Assembly (NCBI RefSeq): GCF_014905175.1
Contig: NC_057788.1
Span: 5,518,001 to 5,582,000 of the forward strand
Length of the DNA stretch: 64,000 nt
Reading direction: 5' to 3'
DNA from: Aphidius gifuensis
Lineage: Eukaryota; Arthropoda; Insecta; Hymenoptera; Braconidae
Below the pieces are notes generated by a model, which was given only the letters and a program-made list of their open reading frames with translations, was not told the origin of the DNA and did no database searches. A program made the position numbers and the translations under genes. How positions within the stretch are numbered: position 1 is the stretch's first letter; every line of letters begins with the position of its first letter. Positions 28,501-41,924 of the stretch are shown here, piece by piece.

Positions 28501-31144
28501 AGCGTTTGTGGGAAGTGAGCTTGAGCAACTGAAGCTTACAGTGGTTTCTCAATATATAACTATCTATATATAGCAATCCTTCACACTGGATATATACATG
28601 AAGAAACATGGAGTAAAACGGAAGCAACATATACATACAACTGTATATATATGTATAGGTTAAGAGTCAGACTATATTTTGGCCCGATATGCTTTTCGGC
28701 TTGAGAAATGCATACATGTTCGTTGAGAGAGAATTAAGTGCATAGGTTTGGTTTGGAATGATGTAAAGTCTCGTGTGGTTTATACTATAAATTTTCCGGT
28801 TCATGGATACATGATGAGATTAATTAAATAAAATCCATACAAGTATATACACTACATTATTATTTTTCAACAGTCTTTATCTGATTATCAAAAACCTCAT
28901 TTATATATTTAATGAAACAATATATTTTCATTTTAAAATTGGTATGAACTTGATTAGGATACTTTGTAAGTAATATTTTTTCTTTTTTTTTTTTGCGTTG
29001 TAATGAAATTGTTAGTGGATCCGTACAATGTCTCACGTACTGGGTGAATAAATAATTGTAATGGCTATGTGTGGTGAACGTTGCAGAGAGTAACAAGATA
29101 GACAGCATGTTGCTGGCCACCACCGAGGGTGGACTTGAAAATTGCACACATCCGGGGTCTTTTATGAGCCTCGATTATCCGATGACGAGAAACAGCCAGC
29201 TAAAATGATCTAACATGAACTCACCGAGTTCTCAGTTATATATAAAACTAAAAAGGGAAAAAATATTTAAGCTATATATATATCTAGATTGTATATCATA
29301 TATATATAAATTTAACCAGTTTGCCCTTGGTGTGAATTTACGCCATGAATCAAAATTAAAGTCGCTTTAGTGCGAAAAATTTTCCGGACCTCATATACAC
29401 ATCTACACCCCTCTTATTCATGCACAGCCACGCCCGTCAACTTCAGAATTGTTTTTTTTTTTTTTAAACACTTTAAAAACTCAAACCTCTCGGCAATTTT
29501 TTTTTTTTTTTTTTCGAAAATTGTGTTGTTATATCTACGTTATTATTTCTTTATGTTAAAAAATTATTTATCATACAAATTATGAATAATTTACATAAAT
29601 TTTATAATCCATCAATGTGGAAAATACGCTTGTCTTCAAATCAATACAAAAAATTTATGAAGCATGCAGAGTTGAAATAAAAAATAAAAAGGAAAAAGTA
29701 AAAAAAAAATTCTGTAATATAAGTACATCCATTAGTTTTATATCCGGTAATAATCCACCAAGGAATATCTCTATTTCAGTGCAAAAAAAAAATATGAAAA
29801 ATCTCTTTATTTTTCTATAACGATGTAATAGTTTGTAATAAAAAAAAAAGCATCAAAAAAAAAATGAAAGAATCAAATGATCATGAAGTGAGTGGACCAC
29901 AGATATTCCAATCTCAATGTTCACGTTAATTTGATTAATGCACATTAGAATACGATTGAATGCATGATGGGTTTTTGTGTACAAGAAATAGGGAGATGCG
30001 GTGTCGGAATACGCGACAGCTGTAACCCTCTGGGGAAAACGAGTCCTCGACTCTTTACCCCTCATGTACTCGGTATTATACAGGCACGTATTCACGGCCC
30101 TCGAAACGAGCTCAAAATGTCCCGGTTGATCATTGTACTACGGATCCAACAATCCTCAAACTTTGTACATATATATATATATAATATCTACTGTGTACAT
30201 ATGTGTGTATGCTAGACCACATGCACAAGTAAAATAAAAAAATCAAGTATATTTTAAGGGTGAATATATAAGAGCCCCCCTATATCTCCTCGATTCACAA
30301 TATGTATATATATACTCTCTAATATCACCCCCTTCTTTTTCCTCTCATATCTTTTCCCTTTCTGCTTCAGTGAATGACTTGACGGTGATAGCATTTAGAT
30401 GTATAAATGGGCATTCACGTGTATGAAAACGAATGGGGACATGGGGCTTCTGTCGGATAATACGCATTCAATTGTTCCACGTTTTCCTGTCACCCACAAC
30501 GGTTCACCGACACTAATTTAAACGATTAAATTTCATTTGCCACGGTATCATTGGACACTTTAACCTACAAAATTTAACACCCTTTACAAATGATGTGTCA
30601 TTTTTTTTTTTTTGTTTTTTATTAATATACATGCAATAAAATAAATATATACATCGTTTACTTATTTCAATAACGTGATCATTCATATATGAATTTATGA
30701 ATATTACTGTAATGAATTAGGCCTGTGCAACAAAACATTCATCGAAATAAATAAATAATTTATAACGAGTATTTTTTATCAAGCAATGCGTATTGATTCA
30801 ATTTATATAAAAGTCAAAAGTACTCTGACAACAATCTTTGGTGTTGATTAAGGGTAAGCGTTAAAACCGATTAAAAGCATTGATCCGATTTACAGCGGTT
30901 GGATAATTGGAAGTGTTTTAGCTATATATATTGTGTATAGGTATATATATTGTATGTCGTGAAAGGGTGTCATGGTAACGAATTCGAGGGCTCCTTTACT
31001 AACGTGCATACCATGTTTAAACAACACAAGGCACAAATCAACAGCGTCATCTCAATAAACCTTTGACTTTTCTGTCTGGTTATTTACTGGTAATTATCGT
31101 AAAACCTCATGAAATAACTATGTATATTTGAGTTATTTTTTTGG

Positions 31145-31436
31145 TATGCATGTATTAAATTCACTGACTGTATTTTGTGGAATTTCATGTTTGTCAAGCT
31201 TAACGTATAACATAAAAAAGCTTTCGAGTGTATATATATTATTATTTCGCTAAAATCAAGTGAAGCAAATAATATTTGTATATGTGTTTTTTTTATGCAT
31301 GTATTAAATTCACTGACTGTATTTTGTGGAATTTCATGTTTGTCAAGCTTAACGTATAACATAAAAAAGCTTTCGAGTGTATATATATTATTATTTCGCT
31401 AAAATCAAGTGAAGCAAATAATATTTGTATATGTTT
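31145..31436. repeat. 149-bp tandem duplication, two nearly identical copies
   Basis: The segment starting TATGCATGTATTAAATTC at 31145 recurs at 31294 and is nearly identical through AAGCTTTCGAGTG and the block ending GCAAATAATATTTGTATATG. The unit length is 149 bp. The near-identity points to a recent duplication. It lies just before the larger satellite-like array but the unit sequences are unrelated. Confidence 0.9.
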
Positions 31437-31564
31437 TTTTTTTTTTATACGAGCACATTGGCGCGCTACGCGCACCTGTATCTATACCTTCTAAAAGGTT
31501 CATTGTTCATTGATTTTATAAACACAAGTATTATAATAAAAAAAAAAAAGAATGAATAAATTGA

Positions 31565-32810
31565 CGAAAAATTTTTTTAATTTATTTATTTACACATAAA
31601 TCACACATAATTCACACGTAATTTTTAGTCTAATAACATCAAGATTGAATGTTTACTGAAAAAGTTGTGCTAGCTTAATATGTCAATTTTAAAAAATATA
31701 AAAAAATATTTAAAAAATTTTCTTTTTTATTTTCTATTCACACATAAAAAACACATAATTCGCACAAAATTTTGAGCTCAATTGCACCGATATCCGATGA
31801 TTATTAAAAAAGTTGTGCTAGCTTAATATTTGAATTTTTTAAAAAAATATAAAAAATCTTAAAAAAAACTTTCTTTCAAATTTATTTCTTCACACATAAA
31901 AAACACATAATTCGCACAAAATTTTAAGCCCAATTGCATCGAGATCCGATGATTATTGAGAAAGTTGTGCTAGCTTAATATGTCATTTTTTTAAAAAAAT
32001 GTAAAAAATAAAAAAAAAATTTTCTTTCAAATTTATTTCTTCACACATGAAAAACACATAATTCGCACAAAATTTTAAGCCCAATTGCATCGAGATCCGA
32101 TGATTATTAAAAAAGTTGTGCTAGCTTAATATGTCAATTTTTAAAAAAAAATATAGAAAATATTTTAAAAAATTTTCTTTCAAATTTATTTCTTCACACA
32201 TAAAAAACACATAATTCGCACAAAATTTTAAGCCCAATTGCATCGAGATCCGATGATTATTGAAAAAGTTGTGCTAGCTTAATATTTGAATTTTTAAAAA
32301 AAATTTGAAAAATAAAAAAAAAAATTTCTTTCAAATTTATTTCTTCACACATAAAAAACACATAATTCGCACAAAATTTCAAGCCCAATTGCATCGAGAT
32401 CCGATGATTATTGAGAAAGTTGTGCTAGCTTAAGCTTAATATTTGAATTTTTTAAAAAAATATAGAAAATATGTAAAAAATATTTAAAAAAATTTTGTTT
32501 TTGAATTATTTCTTCACACATAAAAAACACATAATTCGCACAAAATTTCGAGCCCAATTGCATTAAGATCCGATGATTATTGAAAAAGTTGTGCTAGCTT
32601 AATATTTGAATTTTTAAAAAAAATTTAAAAAATAAAAAAAAAATTTTCTTTCAAATTTATTTCTTCACACATAAAAAACACATAATTCGCACAAAATTTT
32701 AAGCCCAATTGCATCGAGATCCGATGATTATTAAAAAAGTTGTGCTAGCTTAATATGTCAATTTTAAAAAATAAAAAATAAAAAATATTAAAAAAAATTT
32801 TGTTTACTCG
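31565..32810. repeat. Satellite-like tandem array, eight monomers of about 151 bp
   Basis: The core GTTGTGCTAGCTTA occurs at about 31664, 31812, 31964, 32115, 32268, 32419, 32588 and 32739, giving periods of 148, 152, 151, 153, 151, 169 and 151 bp. Each monomer also carries CACATAATTCGCACAAAAT and, in most, CATCGAGATCCGATGATTAT. The first monomer is the most diverged, as is usual at array edges. The sixth has a small internal GCTTAA duplication, and the sixth-to-seventh interval carries extra AT-rich spacer. No open reading frame runs through it. It may be a short satellite array or the internal repeat of an AT-rich transposable element. Confidence 0.92.
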
Positions 32811-35206
32811 CTTTTTTTTGTTGTTTTTTCGTTGCTAACGAAATAAATAAAAAAATAATAGAAAAAGGCAAATAGAAAGAAATTTGTATGAGAGTAAGTG
32901 AGAAAAAAACAATGACCAATCAAATGTCCGGAAGACCGATGATGTTTGTCCTTTTTATATTAGGATAATTATTTTATATATTATATTTAAAGTTTATGTT
33001 TAAACAATTGGAAATTTTTTCGTAAATTTTTTTTAAACGTATAAAAATATAAGAGAATACGAGGAGAAATAAATCGTATATTATTAACGAAGTAAAAGTC
33101 ATGTACTTATATCATGCATTACGAAAAGCAAATAACTAAAAGCACAAAATAAAGGTGCGGTTCATTGACTCTAGTAATTATAATTTCTCACGTCAACTCG
33201 TTAGTCAGTCGCCTCTACGATTCAGTGAGTATAATCCTGGGAAAACAATATTTTTCCTTCGTTAAAAAAAAAAATAAATAAAATTTTTTTGTTAAATAGA
33301 AAAAAAATATATAAAGAAATACGAAAAACGAGTTGAACGAAACGTGAAAATTCAGCCGGATGGTGAAAATCGACGATGAACTGTTAACAAGGACGTTTGT
33401 ACATTTTTTTTTTTTCATTTCCATTTATTTTATTTCGATTCTATCCGTGAAGAATTTTTCCAAATACATTTCACGTGATTTTTTTTTTTTTTAGTTTTTA
33501 TTTTTATTCATTCATGCGAAGTATTTAAGGACATTTTAAACAATGTGACTGTGCTTTAGAGCAGTTTAATTGGCTTATCAGAAAGTTGCTCAATTATCAA
33601 AATTAAAAATCAATATCAGATTTGTCCGTAAATACTTTGTAATATTTATAAAAAAATTACAAATTAATGTAACACAATTTTAAAACATGTTGAGTTATGT
33701 ATATTCTTGACACTCTTAAGACAGAAAAAAAAAATTTTTAAAAAGTTAAAAGTAAAGGACATCGAGAAAGAAAATGTAGACAAGTTTGAAGAAGGGAGTA
33801 AAGCACTTACTAATAAGTTAACGGGATTTTGCTCGGTCCGGAAAATACACAGGGTCGTTTCTTCAGTGAATTTGAATTTCACATAAGAGAGGAATGAGGA
33901 GTTGGAAAATAAAATGAGGCAGACAAGAGACACAAGAGCTTCCAACTGGCGTTGGCCATTTTCACGTACCACCAATCCAATCCCGGGAATAAAAGCTCGA
34001 GCCGAAATTATTGGAGAAAAACAGAGGGAGATGACTCGACTGAAAATACTGTTAGATAAAATGAAAACGAAAGTGGTATAGGAAGCTTCAATGAAAAACG
34101 AGTCGGTTGGTTGGTTGGTACGTGAACGTTAGAAGGCATATAACAAAAAATAAAAAAAAAAAAAAACCAAGTATACTACAAAGTGAGATAGAGTTCAAGT
34201 GAAGAAAAACAAAAAATACAAAAACACAAAAAACCATCTGATATAATCGGAAGGGTCGATCGGATCTACTCTCCCTTCCTGACCACCTTGCTTGCCAATT
34301 TCCGACGTTCTGGCTATTCACCACGATACGTGAGACGCGTTTTCAAGCCATGATTATAATTATCGAGAGTTAATTGACCTTTTCCTGTTCCGATATCGAA
34401 ATAATTTGTAATTTCAAAATAATAAGAAATTATTGATCATTTAAAAATACTCTATTATACGCATATATTTTATATTTTTATTTTTATATAATATACTTTG
34501 AAATATTTATTACTTGTAAATTGAAATTTAATATTTAATTGATTATGCCCACGTATATGATATCAGTGCATATTTATTTTAAAATTCTGCCAATTTTTAA
34601 TTTGGATAAGTAAATTAAGCAGTAAAATATAAATTTATTTATAGATATTAATATACATACGATTCCTTTGATAAGTTTAGTTTTTTTTTTTTTTCATTAA
34701 AATTCCATGGTTAGACGTCTGGGATGTTGTTTTAAATAAATAAATCGCATGACGTCTATTGACTTTGTTCGGGTAATTATTTTATGCACATTGGAATATG
34801 TGTTATTAATTCATGTTGGTATAGAGATATAAAGAAAGTAAATCACATCGTTTGGAAATATATTTGACGATTATAGAATTATTTATAAACCAGGAATCAG
34901 TTGAATAATAAATATTTAAGTCATGACAATTTGGGTTAACTGTTGTCTCATTTACATCCTTAAATTGACAAGCAATTTTTCAAATTAATATTTAACAAAT
35001 GAATTGCACAGTAATTGTAATCTCTCAGAACAAAAAAAAATTTTTTTATTACAACTAAGGCTTTAGACACAAAATATATTTGAAAAAAAAAAATATTTTA
35101 AACAAATAAAATTGAACAAAATATTATTTAAATAACTCGCTAATGTTGTTAGATAAATTTTGATTTATTTATCACTTTTTTTCTTTTACATATTTTAGTT
35201 TAAAAA
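32811..35206. other. No gene seen
   Basis: AT-rich DNA. A good minus-strand donor (TTATTAGTAAGTG) near 33808 follows a frame of moderate complexity at about 33810-33960, but there is no domain, no matching partner exon and no ATG-initiated frame that runs into the donor. I do not call a gene here. Confidence 0.4.
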
Positions 35207-35326
35207 TTATCCTGCCGAAAGAGTAAAACCGAAATTCAATGCTATTTTTTCAATGTCATTTACAGGTTCAGGAATTTTTTCCTTATGGTAATTCACCGGA
35301 ATTGCGACAACTCGTCCAGTTGTCAT
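35207..35326 (-). CDS. Short open frame of 39 codons, unidentified
   Basis: A minus-strand ATG opens a 39-residue frame beginning MTTGRVVAIPVNYHKEKIPE and ending LNFGFTLSAG before TAA. Composition is balanced and protein-like, unlike the low-complexity frames around it. It has no signal peptide or membrane segment and I recognise no family. It may be a genuine small gene, a last exon, or a fragment of a retrocopy. The opposite strand can also be read with splice-like signals (acceptor near 35198, donor near 35338), so even the strand is uncertain. Confidence 0.25.
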   Translation of the reverse strand: MTTGRVVAIPVNYHKEKIPEPVNDIEKIALNFGFTLSAG

Positions 35327-38300
35327 AACTATCAGTTGTAAGTATATTAGAATTAAAAGAATTTTAAATAAATAATCTAAAAAATATAAAAATATTGATG
35401 TATATTGTATTTAAATTTATATAATATATTTTTTAAAACAACAAAAAAAATAAAATCATACCCCAAGATAATTTGCTGGCTAATATCATTGTATAAAATT
35501 TTTTTTGATGACTATAAATGTCAGTTTGAAAACTCTAATTTGTACCCAATTTTTTGTTTATTCAATTTTTTATCATTATGTGTTTATGGTAATTTTACGT
35601 ACCAAAATTACAAATTAATAAACTGTACAAACATTTAAAGACGGTATAAATAATCTCATTAAAAAAGAGTAAATTTAGAAATATTTTTTTTAATTTCAAA
35701 ATTTTTATTGATAAGAAGTACTGTAATACACGTTTTGTATTTGATTAAGATTAACTCAATACAGAACTAACAAATCAATTATTAAGTTAAAAAAAAAAAA
35801 AAAAGTGTCACAACCTTAGAAAGAATAATTCCATACAAAAAATAAAAATCACTGTATTCAAGGAGAACCAGATTATGACAATGAAAATGTTTCATTCATA
35901 GTGGTGGCAGTTGAAGTCACCAACTTATAAATCTTTTTTCAATTCAATCCGTAATTTCATTCTAAAAAAATAATAACTAAAGTCACTTAAAAATGCCAAT
36001 ACAATCAAAGTGAGTATATAATTTAATTATTAAGTCAATAATAAAGTTTATTGACAAAAACAATTCACCTGATTGCTAAAAATATTGTTCGTGTTTTTTT
36101 AAATTCTTCAGCATATATGAAAGAAAGAAAGGTACATCAAATCTTATCGAAAAAATAACGCAAAAAGTATTTAGTTCAACCTCACGATTCTACTTTGATA
36201 AGTATCGTTAAACTTTCTCACCAAACTTTACTTCTTATCCTCTCGTACACTAAACTTTTCCTCATTATAAAAAAAAAAAAAATTCTTTTATTTAAATAGT
36301 AACCTGATCATTTTAAACCTAATTTTCTATCTTTTTGTAATTTTGAGATTTAAACTTTTCAACACGCGATATAATATTTGTTTTTTTCTTTCCAAATATA
36401 TATTAACAAAACGTTATTTAAATTAAATTTCACTCTGTATATAAATCAAAGATATACATAATAAAATTTTAATCAAGTTTAAACAATTAAAAAATATTTT
36501 ATAAATTATATAACAGATGAATTTATTTATTTGATTTGATTTTAAATCAAACAACGATGTCACAAACATGTATTTTTCGTAATTACTGACAAATAAGTAT
36601 TAATTACCCTCTTTAATTATCAAAGATCAAGGTACAAGTTGTTCATAGCTTGATATTATAGATATACATCCCAAGGCACCATGAAAGTTAGTCTTTTATT
36701 GCTGCAAACATACACGAAAACCTTCACCTATATCCTCTCTAAAACAAACGTTAGTAGTAACTAGCATTTGCCTTTCGTTGCTTTAGACTCAGCTTTACTT
36801 CACCATCACCCTCATCTCATTTCATTTACCCTTGGTAAGTCATACCACGCTTCAACATTTGTAATTAACTGAGAGTTTAACGTCGACGAGACTGAATTCA
36901 CTGAGTCAACCCTACCATATACATAAATACTTTGGTAAAATGACTGCATTCAAGGAGGACTTGATTTGTATTTTACCTGTAATTAAGACCACCAATCTTA
37001 ACTCATGTATTTGTTGTGTAAGTATTTTATACCTGTTGCAATTTTTATATACTTGTATATAAATAATTGATTCACCAAAAGACACATCAACAATTACTTT
37101 AATTACTCATTGATATTGTGGTGATAACTTTAACGATAATTTTTCTATCAATCAGCCAATTTATGATTTTATTTAAATTATTTAAATAATTTTTGTATTC
37201 ATTAACAAAATTTGAATAATAAAATTTGAATATTAATGAAGACTATTTTGTTATCTTGACTGAATCATAAATATTGAAAATATCTCGAATATTTTATTAA
37301 TGCAATTTAATTTAAATGACCAAAAATATTTGAATTTGAATCAATTTATAATCTAACAATTATCCAATCATCCAGCCAAAAGCTCATATAAATTAATCCA
37401 ATAAAAAATAATTTATAAAAATCATAAAACAATATTTTATTTTATTCATGCGAAAAAATCTTATTATATAATTTAAATTATAAAAAAATTTTCAGTCAGG
37501 GAACTTGTAAGTTCTTTATAAATTATGATTTAAAATTCATGAGGTTGAAAAATAATACCTACAAAGTCCAACCAAACGCCATCATCCAACCAATAACCTA
37601 AAACTTCTAATTTCCAACTAATTTTTGTTTAAGACACTTTTTTTTTTTTTTTGGATACAATTTATGCCTGCTTAATTTTAACATAAATTTTCACTAAAAG
37701 TTTCTAGACATTTGCAAAAAAAAAAAAAAAATGTCAACTTCTAAATGCTGTAATACAAAAAGGGTTCACAACAAAGAAGTCACACAAAAAAAGAAAAAAA
37801 TATATTAAAGAAATTAGGGGGGTTCGAAAAAAAAAAAATGAAAAAAATTAGAGACAATTGAAAATTGTTGTTGTTATCCTAAGTAATTGAAGAAAAGGGA
37901 TGAAATGAATTTTGGGTTTTAAAGAAGGGTAGAAAAGAAATTTATATAGACGAAAAAAAAAAAAAAAAAAAGTGTTTATATGTATATGAAGAGACAAAGA
38001 AAAATAACGAATTCGCGTAACCCATTTTACTGGAATGATGCCAATGGCAAAACCATCAGGCAATATACATATAGTGTGGCATTGAGTAAAAATATATAAA
38101 TATATATAGTTGCCTGAAGTTGTTCAGTTGCCGGTAGAGTACCCTGCGGATAAATTTGCCAGTGAAAAATAAAGAAGTATATTGAAAAAGATGAGTAATG
38201 GCTGAGCCGAATAACGCTTCAGAGTTGCAGATACTGCCAATCAATGATCGATGGTTATATTTACTCTTATTTTAATTTTTTTTCTATCTGTTCAGCAATT

Positions 38301-41300
38301 TTTTTTTACTATTTTTATATAAAAAATTTTTTCATATAGTTTTTGAACTTTTTCTCTTTGAACTTTATTCAGATGAAAACTCTCAATACTGTCAGAATGG
38401 ACAAATTTTCCAACAATCAACTAGTCTTTCAAATTATTTTTTTATTTTATATTTATTTTCAATTTCTTTAATAAATCTCATATACAAACAAAAAGTATAT
38501 GTATATCCCTCAAAAAAAAAAAAAAAAGTTAAATCTCTACTTGATCCTTTTTTCTTCGTTAAGTTAAATTGAAAATAAAACAAAAAACTTTTACAAATAA
38601 CTAATAAAGCCAAAAATTTAAAATCCTTTGTTTCACTTAAAATGCTCAAAGCTCTTCAAAGTCATATATATACAACAAGGGAACCCCATCACAGGCCACA
38701 TACACAAAAAAAAAAAAAGTAAAAAAATAAAATGCCCAGTCTGTTGTTACTGATTTTAGTCGTCCGGTAATTTAATACAAGGGGAAGAATAAATTTTTTT
38801 TTGTTTTTTTCCATTGAGGGGGTAAAAGATCTTTGTAAAAAAAAAAAACAAGATAAACAAAATAATAATACTTGGAGAAGAGAAAAAAAAAAAGGCCGGA
38901 AGCAATAGTTGGAAAAAGAAGAAAGAATAGAACCGAGAGAATTGCTGTAGAGATTGTCGAGAAGCAAAGGTGGGTTATATGTATACGGTGAACGAGACTA
39001 CCGTAATGAAATCAGAAGTGTAATGGCTTCAATAGAGACACCAACATACACACAACTACTTGTACATAGACGTATGTATTTACACATACAAATATATACG
39101 TTTGAACTGAGATACATTGGCTCACAGGATATACAGAGTGTTGAATGTTCTATATGGATTTGTCGTTGAAACCAAGAGATGGATTTAGAGAGAATGAGAT
39201 AGAATAAAAGAGAGAAAAAGAGAGACTATGTATGTAGCTTTTATACGGGCCACACAGTGCTATCTAACTTCGTCGATGGTTTACCGGACGTCCTGATAGA
39301 CTCTCTCAACACATAGTATAAACCCAACCCTCTGTCTTTGACACACAACATAAAACTGTATTATACTCTGAGGTCGATAATACTGACCATATTTTCCGGG
39401 TTAAATTAGGCCATAAAAAAAAAAAAAAAGTTATTAATATATCTTGTAATATTATACACTGTATATCCCATTAATTCAACAGTGAAAATATTAAAATTAT
39501 TAATTATAATTATCATTCAAAAAATTAATTTTTAGTATTATTTCATTGTTGTATTTAACACACAGTTATTAATACAACAATTTAAATTTTATTTGAATTA
39601 AAATTAGATAATGAGCTTTATGTTTTATTTAGGAAATCAAAAAAAAAAACAACTCATTACATGCAGAGTATATTATTTAAGACTGTGAGTTATAAACTCA
39701 TAGCTGTTAGGATAATTACATGACTCATGTTTTGATAGAACATCCTCAAGGGATATCAACAATATTTATTTTTTATTTTTAGTAATACTAAAGTCCCCAA
39801 ACAATTGTGATTGCTGATAATATAATTGATGCTCAGTGAGTTGATATTTTCACATTTTTTCGGCAATAGACAATAGATGAAAAGTATTGTGGTATGGTGA
39901 ATCCCAATGGTATATACTACAAAGAATATAATAAATCGAAATAATATGATTTTAGGGGAAAGACATGTTCTATATATCATCATACAAAGTAAATGTGATT
40001 GCTCAAGATTGTTACTTTACTTTATTTTAGTTTTTATTATTTTTTTTTTTTTCTCTCTCTCTTTTTTCATGGTTTCGGTTTTCCGGACTTTGGTGTGTAC
40101 AGCTCGCTAAAGTACACCACTTGATGACCCTGCTATTCTCTAACTATATACTTTTCTATATACCAATTTATTCTTTGGTGTAACGCACACCCGCTTCAGG
40201 CTGATGGTAGAAAATTTCAGGAAATTTTGTACTCGTCGGAAATTCGCTCGGTATAATATAATTCCGGGGGATATAACGCGATAGGGTGGTTGAGAAAAAG
40301 AGGTGAGTGGAATGAAATGAGACTACAAAAAGGGTTGAATTTACTTTTCACCAGATGGCTGTATCGTTTCACTTGGAACTTTAACATATACATGTATTAT
40401 AAAATAAATATTTTATCTTTAGAAATTCTCTATTCAATCATCATCCAACAAGTGGAACACAAACTATTTATTAAAATAATAACACAAAAATAATTATCAT
40501 TATAACGTCATAAAAATCCAGAGATAAATATGTATTTAAAAAAAAGATTTTTTTGTTTTTTTATATTATTAAAATAACAACTAATTTGCACGTATTTTTG
40601 AATTGATTATTCGATAAAATACTATCGATGAAATATTTAATTGTAACACAGATTATGATGATGATAAAAAAAATTAATTTAATGCAAATATTACCAATGT
40701 AATAATTATATATTTAATTAATATAAAATACTTGGAAATAATAATAGATTATTTGTAAATTCCAGTTAAAATGTGCTGATAATTTTTTAAATGAGCAATA
40801 ATGTAAATCTATTATTAAACAGAATGTTTAATTAAAAAAAATTTTTTTAAATTTGATTCTCTGTGATATCAAAGTATTTAAATAATAATATACATCAGAA
40901 TAAATAAATGGAATAAAATTAATTTCTTGACAATTTGTTAATTCTAATTATTCATTATACAAGCTGGATTATTATTCATTTTTTTTTTCCAGTGTATCAT
41001 ACGTATTATATGTGACTATTTTTTATAAAGTTGCACACATACATGCAAGTATATAGTCATGCACTAATAGATGAATAAAAAATTTCCAATACACATATAT
41101 AAAAGTAGGGAGTTTTGACGGATAAAAAGCGTCTGCATCCCAGCAAGCCTTCGCAAAGCTTTGCACACATTTATTCCCCTTGTTTTTTCTTTTTTTTTTT
41201 TTTATTCTTTTTGTTATATATATTTTTTCATATTTTTTTTTTTTTCCTCATGGTTTTTTGCGTCCCGGGATCAACGTTAGTTTCGAAGTGCGAGCATGCA

Positions 41301-41713
41301 TCGACTCGAGAGGCACGACGCATCGATCCCTCTTTCCATTTCTCACCCTGTATACATGTACACGATATACACTCTTTATTTTTGTCTATATATATATACA
41401 AGCACCAAGCCCATTTTCGTTTTCTTTCTCTTTACACTCGTTTTTGCCTTTATACCTTGCGTTCATTTCCAATTTTATTATTTTTTTTAATTTTTTATTT
41501 TTCTCTTATTGTCGACGTTATTTTTTTTTTTTGTAACACCACCCCCATCAACTTCCTTGTTACCCTTTGCGTATAAACATTTATCCTTTATACTAAACTC
41601 AACGCATTTTTTTAAATAAATAAAAAAAAAAAAAATCAACAAATATAATAATAAATATTATATTTATTTTTTAGTTGAATAAATATATTTCGAAAATATT
41701 TTTGTATTTGCAG
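35327..41713. other. No gene seen in about 6.4 kb
   Basis: Low-complexity AT-rich DNA with poly-A/T runs and TA tracts. The open frames are translations of A/T runs. No RNA gene, terminal repeats or coding exon could be supported. Confidence 0.4.
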
Positions 41714-41741
41714 TTGTAACGTTTGTACTCATTCTGCCACG

Positions 41742-41924
41742 ATGGTTTATCCATTAACAGTTCAATCAAAAGTCAAAACTGAAATTTATATATTTATGCC
41801 AATTGCGTTTACATTTATAATGTATTTTATTCGACAAATAATAAAGTGGTCTAAAAACCACAAAATACTTGTAAATTACGTTCCAGTAAATAAATGTTTA
41901 AAAATTTCGGTAAAGAATGAGTAA
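41742..41924 (+). CDS. Divergent cytochrome bc1 complex subunit 10 (UQCR11/oxen)-like small protein
   Basis: The 60-residue product has one membrane segment (about residues 14-34, around IYIFMPIAFTFIMYFI). It matches the UQCR11/QCR10 layout: a basic tyrosine-containing start, a P-x-A-[FY]-T motif at the start of the helix, then W followed by KILVNYVPVNKCLK, which aligns with the family's W-(x)3-W-x-LILDWVP-x-xN-GKFK segment. That family is a single-span accessory subunit of mitochondrial respiratory complex III, usually about 56 residues. An acceptor-like TATTTGCAG lies 29 bp upstream of the ATG. The frame is uninterrupted and an A-run starts just after the stop, so a retrocopy is possible. 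Identity rests on motif spacing alone. Confidence 0.45.
   Translation: MVYPLTVQSKVKTEIYIFMPIAFTFIMYFIRQIIKWSKNHKILVNYVPVNKCLKISVKNE

Larger units (their letters stand above)
18988..31144. other. Gene-poor stretch, low-complexity AT DNA with GC-richer blocks
   Basis: Apart from one candidate exon near 25.4 kb I see no supportable gene in these 12 kb. Trinucleotide microsatellites occur at 19679-19703 (GAT type) and 20582-20601 (TCA type), and AAT repeats near 22620. Moderately GC-rich islands occur around 19.98-20.42, 23.04-23.18, 26.29-26.45 and 26.88-27.05 kb and may be regulatory. The long frames across 22.4, 26.8 and 27.0 kb read through A- or T-runs and carry no domain. Confidence 0.4.

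Noticed and set aside
31445..32810. CRISPR-like reading of the regular 151-bp array
   Set aside because: The repeats are full-length similar monomers, not short repeats with unique spacers, and the genome is eukaryotic.
33664..33975. Minus-strand frame ending at a strong donor near 33808
   Set aside because: The frame that reaches the donor lacks an ATG, while the ATG frame (MANASWKLLC...) hits a stop before it. No partner exon was found.
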